A stretch of DNA of 64,000 nt, taken from positions 1 through 64,000 of the forward strand of contig JAXCGZ010019154.1 of NCBI GenBank assembly GCA_037179515.1, given 5' to 3'. Below are positions 58,344 through 64,000 of the stretch, one piece after another. The notes beneath the pieces were generated by a model. The model saw nothing but the letters and a program-made list of their open reading frames with translations. It searched no databases and had not been told where the DNA came from. Position numbers and translations under genes: made by a program. This stretch comes from Halocaridina rubra. Its lineage: Eukaryota; Arthropoda; Malacostraca; Decapoda; Atyidae. Position 1 is the first letter of the stretch; each line of letters begins with the position of its first letter.

Positions 58344-59893
58344 TTTTTAAGAGTGGAGATACTAATAATGTTGAAAATTATAGGCCAATCTCTCTTCTCA
58401 GCATTCTGTCTAAAATACTCGAGAAGGTAGTTGCCACCCAGTTAATAAATTTCCTTGAATCAAATTGTCTATTATGTGAAGAACAACACGGTTTTCGGCC
58501 TAAACTTTCGACCGAGACGGCCCTACTTAAAATTACTGATAAAATTTATAGTAATATTGAAAATAAGAAAATATCACTTTTATTATTGTTAGATTTGTCT
58601 AAAGCATTTGACAGTGTACACCATCAAATTCTAATGAGAAAACTTTCCAAAGTTCATGTTGACTCATTTTGGTTCGAAAATTATCTGAAAGATCGAATTC
58701 AATCAGTTCGAATGGGCTCGACTCTCTCTTCTTCTTTAGATATCAGTTTTGGCGCTCCTCAGGGTTCAATTTTGGGTCCTCTGCTTTTCTTAATATATGT
58801 TAATGATTTACCTCAATTTATAAGAGATTGCCTACTTGTTATGTATGCTGATGACACCCAGATTATGCTTACTGGTGACATTGATAGAATTCCTGAAATC
58901 TTAAAAAGGGCTGAAGATATATTAAACTGTGCCAAAAGTTATTTTAACAGTAATGGTCTTTTACTGAACGAAAATAAAACTAAATTCGTTATTTTTGGAT
59001 CAAATCAATACCTGTCCCGCATTCCTGAGAACATCAGTATAAATTTCAACAATGTTTCACTCTTCCCATCTAATAAGGTTAAAAATCTAGGAGTTATTAT
59101 GGACAGTACCATGACATTTAATTTTCATATCGATGAACTACATAAAAAAGTGAACGGGACCCTTATTTACTTGAACAGAGTCTATGAAAGATTCGAGCCT
59201 GATTGTAGGGTAATTGTAGTACAAACATTGATTTTAAGTATTCTCAACTACTGTCTAAGTGTTTGGGGTTCCACGACTAAGACCCAGATGTTACGAGTGA
59301 AAAGGCTCCAGAATTTTGCTGCAAGAGTTGCCATAGGGGGGGTGCATAAATATGATCACGTGACTCCCCTCTTTGAGAGATTGGGTTGGCTAAGGATGGA
59401 CATGAAGTTCATATATAATATCTGTCTTTTTGTTTTTAAAATAAATCATGGAATATTACCGGAATGGCTCTTCTCATTGCCAACAGTTAATCAAGTGCGT
59501 ATCAATAACGTCAACACCAGATATCAGAATTCTTTTTACGTGCCCAGAACTTCCACTGATATTGGGGCAAGAGCCTTAAATGTAATGGGCCCGAGACTTT
59601 GGAACTCTTTACCCGCAAACTTAAGAAGTTGCCAAACATTACCCTCACTTAAATCTCATCTTTTAAATCACCTACTTAATAAGTGATTTTAGTCTCATTA
59701 TTATCCTCCCATTGGGTAGACGAAGTGTACGTATGCATATTTTAATGTGTAAATTTTTTGATTTTGTGCTTTGCAAATTTCATTAGTTTTATTTTGACAT
59801 TTTACATTGTAATTTGTAATTAGATTAATTATCATGTAATAGCCATTTTTGATGGAATAAAGTTTTTGACTTTTGACTTTGACTTTGACTTTG
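58344..59893 (+). mobile_element. L2/CR1-type LINE (family D) inserted into copy i
   Basis: A plus-strand 1.55 kb insertion. The reading frame is open from the insertion junction, and the 3' end is GATGGAATAAAGTTTTTGAC followed by TTTTGACTTTGACTTTGACTTTG tandem tail units, without poly(A). Family A sequence resumes at GCTTGTTTCCAGCATCTTGG, continuous with ATCACG before the insertion, so the target site is known to within a few T residues. It is 5'-truncated and is the youngest event at this spot. Confidence 0.93.
58346..59686 (+). pseudogene. 5'-truncated LINE reverse transcriptase (family D), intact remaining frame
   Basis: About 446 codons are open from the junction to the stop at 59686; the first ATG (58586) is internal. 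RT motifs in order: NYRPISLLSILSKILEK, EEQHGFRPKLSTETALL, LLDLSKAFDSVHHQIL (first catalytic Asp), GAPQGSILGPLLFLIYVNDL, MYADDTQIM (catalytic Asp pair), LNENKTKFVIFG and NLGVIMDSTMTF. The C-terminus is LNYCLSVWGSTTKTQMLRVK, GPRLWNSLPANLRSCQTLPS. This architecture and the TTTGAC-type tail fit the L2/CR1 group. The endonuclease and N-terminus are missing by truncation. No stop or frameshift is visible, so the source element was probably active recently. Confidence 0.92.
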
Positions 59894-60130
59894 CTTGTTT
59901 CCAGCATCTTGGAATCTCCCCTCACTCCAGTGACTTTTTAAATATGATACTTAGTGCCACTGATATTGTGTTTGCGCATTTTTAAGTACATGAGTTAACA
60001 TGTCATCAGGACCTGTAGGTTTTATGAACATCTAACTCCATCAGCGCTTTGCATACCTCTGTGGCTGTAAGGATCATGTTCTCTAATACCGGCCTTTGAG
60101 CTTCTATCCCTGCAATCTGAGAGGGTGGGG
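59894..60130 (-). mobile_element. CR1-like LINE family A, copy i, 5' part
   Basis: Continuation of copy i beyond the family D insertion: ACTCCAGTGACTTTTTAAAT, CAGCGCTTTGCATACCTCTG, to GCAATCTGAGAGGGTGGGG at 60130, where a TGTGTG run and the tail of copy j follow. Minus-strand coding corresponds to the segment just before the RT domain. Confidence 0.88.
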
Positions 60131-62154
60131 TGTGTGCTTACCTAATTGTGTTTACGGGAAAGAGCCCAAAACTCGTATCTTCCCGTCTCCTGATCGGTTT
60201 CATTTTATACTTAGCGATACTTATCATACGTGTCCATAAAACTAGGGATTGAGATAGCATTAACTACCTCCTCGCTTAGCGAATTTCAATTATCAACTAC
60301 TTTTACACTGAAAAAGTATTTCCTTACATCCTGCAAAGAAGCTTTGTTATGAAGCTTCAAACTATGACCTCTAGTTCTAGAGCCAGCCATATCAAAATAT
60401 CCATCCCTATCCACTTTATCGTAACCATGAAGGATTTTAAAGACTGTTACCATATCCCCCCTCAATCTTCTAGCTTCGAGTGATGATAAGTCTAATTCCC
60501 TCAGCTTCTCATCATAACTGAGATTGCGTATTTCTAGCACCAATTTCGTGGCATGTCCTTGAACTTTTTCAAGCTTAGCTATGTGCTTTTTCAAGTGTGG
60601 ATTCCAAAAGGGGGTCGCATATTCGAGTTTTGGCCTCACATAAGTTACATAAATATTTATGAACATTTCCTTGTTCATGTGCCTGAAGGCTACCCTTACA
60701 TTTGATAAGAATGCATATGCTGCCTTTACTATGCCATTTATCTGTATTTCTAGAGACAAATCTGCCAGTATGTTTACTCCTAGATCTCTCTCATTTTCTG
60801 TCTCTTGAAGTTGTACTCCAGCCACCGAGTTGTCAAGCTTGGGCCTTCTTGCACTTGTACCCATTCTCATTACCTTACATTTTGAAGTATTGAATTTCAT
60901 TAGCCACTTTTCTGACCACTCATGCAGACTATTTAGATCTTCCTGAAGTTCTCTACCATTGTTCTCGTTTTTTACTTTCTTCACAATCTTTGCATCGTCT
61001 GCAAATATATTCATGAATGAATATATGTTCCCTTCCTTCTAAGTAAGTTTTTATCCATTCCAAGACATTTCCACCTATTCTAGCCATTGCTTGCAGCTTC
61101 CTAATAAGTCTCCCATGTGGAACAGTGTGAAATGCTTTCTGGAATTCTAAGAATATGCAATCTGCCCAGCCCTCTCTTTCCTGTAAGATTTGGCTTACCT
61201 CATCATAAAATTCTAATAAGCTTGTTACTGTTGATCTACCTTCTCTGAAGCCATGTTGCCTCACTGACAAAAAGTTGAAGGCTACAAGTGAAGAGAGATA
61301 TGTTTCATTAGTAGTTTCTCCATAACTTTGCAAACTATGCTGGTCAAGGAAACTGGTCTATTGTTCAGAGCCGTATCCCTCCTTCCCTTTTTGAAGTAAG
61401 GTATCACATTTGCTTGTTTCCAGCATCTTGGAATCTCCGCTGACTCCAGTGACTTTTTAAATATGATACTTAGTGCCACTGATATTGAGTTTCTGCATTT
61501 TTTAAATACATGAGTTGGTATATCATCAGGACCTGTAGCTTTAAGAACATCTAAATCCATCAGCACTTTGCATACCTCTGTGGCTGTAAGGTTGATGTTC
61601 TCTAATGCCGTCAATTGAGCTTCTATCTCTGCAATCTGAGGGGGTGGGGTATTTTCTACTGTAAATACTGACTGAAACTCCTCGCTCAATTGTTTGCAGA
61701 TCTCTTCATCAATCTCAGTGGTGCTTCCATCCGCTCTCTTAAGCCTTAAAACCTGTTCTTGTACCTTCAGTTTTCCTCCGATAAAGCTGTGGAAAAGCTT
61801 GGGATTTTCTTTAGCCTTCCTGGTGATGTCCCTCTCATAGTCTCTCTCTGCCTCTCTCCTTTTACTTAGGTAGTCATTTCTTGCTCTTTTGTAGGTATGC
61901 CAGGCATTTATGTTTTTTCTCCTCCTATACCTTTCCCAGCATTTGTCTCTCCACCCCTTAGCTCATTTACACTCATTATCGAACCATTTCTCTCTGGCAT
62001 GAATTACACCTAATTTGGTGACAGGTATGCAGCAATCTACTATCTTCCCACATATCTCACAAAAATGTCATACATTTCTTGTACAGATTTGTTGTAAAAT
62101 AAGATTCTCCAGTCAATAACTGCAAAAAGCTCATTCATTTTGATGTAATTTCCT

Positions 62155-62900
62155 TTAAGGATAGTTCCTCCTCATGTCCTCAGTGCCTCTGCTATCAGGC
62201 AGAATATCTTCAATGATATACTCCATCAACAACACACAGTGGTCACTCTTTCCAATTGGTGGTTCATACTCAATTTTTTCAATATCCAACACATTATCTG
62301 TGAATACTAGATCAAGTAGTGATGGCTCATACCCACCCCTGGCCCTCGTTGGTTCCATTACATGTTGGTGTAGGAAATTCCCTTGTACGCAATCTAGGAA
62401 TCTTGCCCACGAATGAGTCCTCACCACTGTGTGGGTCAAGATTTATCCAATCTATCTCTTTATGATTAAAATCTCCCATAATAAAAATCCTACATTTTCT
62501 CTCCCATGCCATGTTAATAACTGAGTTTATGACTTCAATAGTACCTATATGACTTTCCTCATAAACCTCATTACTGTTGTGGGTTATATACAACAGTTAT
62601 TATCATGCTCTCTGACCCAGTATTTATGCGAGCAACAAGAAATTCCTTGAACTCACTTTCCAGAGCAAAGTTTATTTCTTCAACCTGAATCCTTTCACTT
62701 ATGAGCAGTGCTATCCCTCCACCAGTCCTCTCAGATCTTTCAACCCTTAGTATTCTGAAGCCCTTAGGAAAAACTGTGACACCGTTTATGTCCTCACTCA
62801 ACTTAGTCTCTGTAATTGCTACTATATCTGCCTATCTGTTGTGAATCCTATATTTTAATTCTACTGCCTTACCAGTTAATCCATCAGCATTTGTTGTATA
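62155..62900 (-). pseudogene. LINE endonuclease domain, copy j
   Basis: APE-type endonuclease segments in three frames: LSEDINGVTVFPKGFRILRV and GGGIALLISERIQVEEINFA (62801-62571); CRIFIMGDFNHKEIDWINLD (62593-62327); and LLDLVFTDNVLDIEKIEYEP with IGKSDHCVLLMEYI (62439-62155). The nuclease motifs ETKL, GDFN and SDH are all readable, but the frame shifts near 62575 (a ~20 bp loss beside VYNPQ) and 62410 (one inserted base). The upstream TETKL block is at ~62810-62820. Confidence 0.85.
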
Positions 62901-62939
62901 ACAATCTTAATGAGGCCCCATCCCCTAATCTTCTGTCAT

Positions 62940-63955
62940 TATCTTCTTTATCTCCCCTTTGTCTGGAAGAACTCTGAAATGAAATTTTTTCTCCTCTTCT
63001 TCATTTCTTTCCTCATTTAACCTTCTTGCCTCTTCCAACAAGTTTTTGATCTTTCCCATCTCTTCCTGTGTTCTGCATCGTCTAATGAATACTTCTTTGA
63101 ATTCTTGAAGGTCTTTTAGACTTTTTTTCTCAACAATATTTTGTTGGTCTCGGCTTTCCTTCCCTCGAATATTTGCCTAGTTGGTGTATGTTTACAATAT
63201 CCTCAGGACCACAAACTACTCCAAGCTTTCTTAGCAGGTCTACAACCCTAGCTTTATTTTCTTCAAGTATTCCCTGCCATGTTGGCTCCTGGGATTCGCT
63301 TATGCCTGAGATTACCACTGTCTTCTCGTTATCAAGTGCCTGTTTGATGAGTGGGTTTGCCCTTTCCATCACGTCTTTCATTTCTTCGATTACTGTCTCT
63401 TTAAATTCAACTGTTTGTATGTTTTCCAGTGCCACCACCTTTACAGCCTCTTTTACTGCCACATTCCCCTTTAGTGCATCAGCAAAGGAAGTTTTCATGG
63501 CATCATTTTCCATATTCAGCTCCTGGAACTCTTTTCTAAACTGTTTAATGTTTTCCTTAATCTTGACATTCCAAGCTGCAATCTCGTCTCTCTCAGAAGA
63601 GAGCAGTGAACTAACATCTAATTCATTTAGGTTGTCATTTAGCTGTTTGTTTTTATCTTCTTGTTTAGAAATTCTAGTTTCTAGTTCACTCTTTTCCCCT
63701 TCCAGCTTCTTTATTCTTTTTTTCATGTTCATTTCTCTCCTGCCCTTGTGCTTTATTTGCTTCCTCCAAACATCTTATTACCTCTCAGAGTGTTTCATTC
63801 TCTTTCATTTCTCTATCCATATTCCGAATTTTATCATCAAGGCTTATAACCATTGCCTCTAAATCCTTGATTCTCTGTTTAAGCCTCCTAATTGCTACCC
63901 CTCCTCCCGACCCATGGGTGGGAGAGGTTTGGGACAGAGATGGCCTCATTTTTAT
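62940..63955 (-). pseudogene. LINE ORF1, coiled-coil protein, copy j
   Basis: Same ORF1 as copy d. The coiled coil (KKLEGEKSELETRISKQ, EDKNKQLNDNLNELD) and the C-terminal domain (KTVVISGISESQEPTWQGIL, VCGPEDIVNIHQLGKYSREG) are in frame from 63732 to 63130; frameshifts near 63735 and 63140 separate the N-terminus (MRPSLSQTSPTH-like at ~63945) and the terminal ~70 codons. A ~30 bp deletion just after GKPRPTK removes part of the VTFERGE block. Adjacent to ORF2 with the same overlapping organisation as copy d. Confidence 0.85.
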
Positions 63956-64000
63956 GTTCTCCCTCTCACAGAATATAGAAAGAAGAAGAGAAAGAGAAAA

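Larger units (their letters stand above)
60136..64000 (-). mobile_element. CR1-like LINE family A, copy j (near full length, reaches window edge)
   Basis: Tail CTTACCTAATTGTG (single unit), 3' UTR, ORF2 (with a ~125 bp deletion near 61021 removing the GVPQGSVLGPLLF-type block; frames 61014-60286, 61333-60953, 61689-61282), endonuclease (62801-62155, frameshifted), ORF1 (63955-62940). The right edge AGAATATAGAAAGAAGAAGA corresponds to the 5' leader of copy d at ~46500, so the element is essentially complete within the window. Confidence 0.92.

Overview
This is eukaryotic genomic DNA, almost certainly from an arthropod and plausibly a decapod crustacean. That placement is an inference from the mix of CR1-like LINEs, several pogo/Tigger DNA transposon families and very long TA, AG and ATT microsatellites; no lineage-diagnostic gene is present. 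There are no operons, CRISPR arrays, rRNA genes or credible functional tRNA genes. Most of the window is mobile-element sequence, and one host gene can be supported.

Layout. 0-2.2 kb: AT-rich DNA with a 5 x 25 bp tandem repeat, a 181 bp duplication and an LTR-like block. 2.2-20.4 kb: a chain of Tigger-type elements (3.17-7.85, 10.22-12.57, 15.27-16.40 and 16.42-20.31 kb) whose ends sit in (TA)n tracts. Between them lie MITE-derived blocks, a 180 bp satellite, LINE 3' fragments, SINE-like inserts and a ~500 bp-arm palindrome centred on (TA)n at 14.1 kb. 20.4-22.2 kb: an orphan ORF, a second copy of a poly(A)-tailed LINE, and a MITE end.

22.5-36 kb: a minus-strand host gene encoding a chromodomain protein. 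Exon 1 is 35811-35608 and exon 2, the chromodomain, is 29386-29210. A phase-compatible downstream exon is likely at 22690-22579, with a GC-AG donor. Its two ~6 kb introns carry a complete Tigger copy with intact TIRs and TA duplication (25125-27736), a second Tigger family MITE full of 180 bp repeats (30979-33428), a tRNA-like SINE and a decayed LINE reverse transcriptase tail.

36.3-37.6 kb holds an ancient, decayed LINE. From 39.07 kb to the end there is a head-to-tail array of about ten copies of one CR1-like LINE, all minus strand. Two approach full length (42.48-46.51 kb and 60.14 kb to the window edge) and the rest are 5'-truncated. One 1.84 kb unit is tandemly duplicated, and one copy is split by an opposite-strand LINE of another family (58.34-59.89 kb). 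Every LINE and transposase reading frame is damaged or 5'-truncated, so nothing here looks autonomous. The best preserved are the ~610-codon RT frame at 53.14-51.31 kb and the ~446-codon RT frame at 58.35-59.69 kb.

The unusual content is architectural: the directional LINE array, Tigger elements strung along TA microsatellites, subterminal minisatellites that change copy number between Tigger copies, and higher-order satellite repeats inside a MITE.
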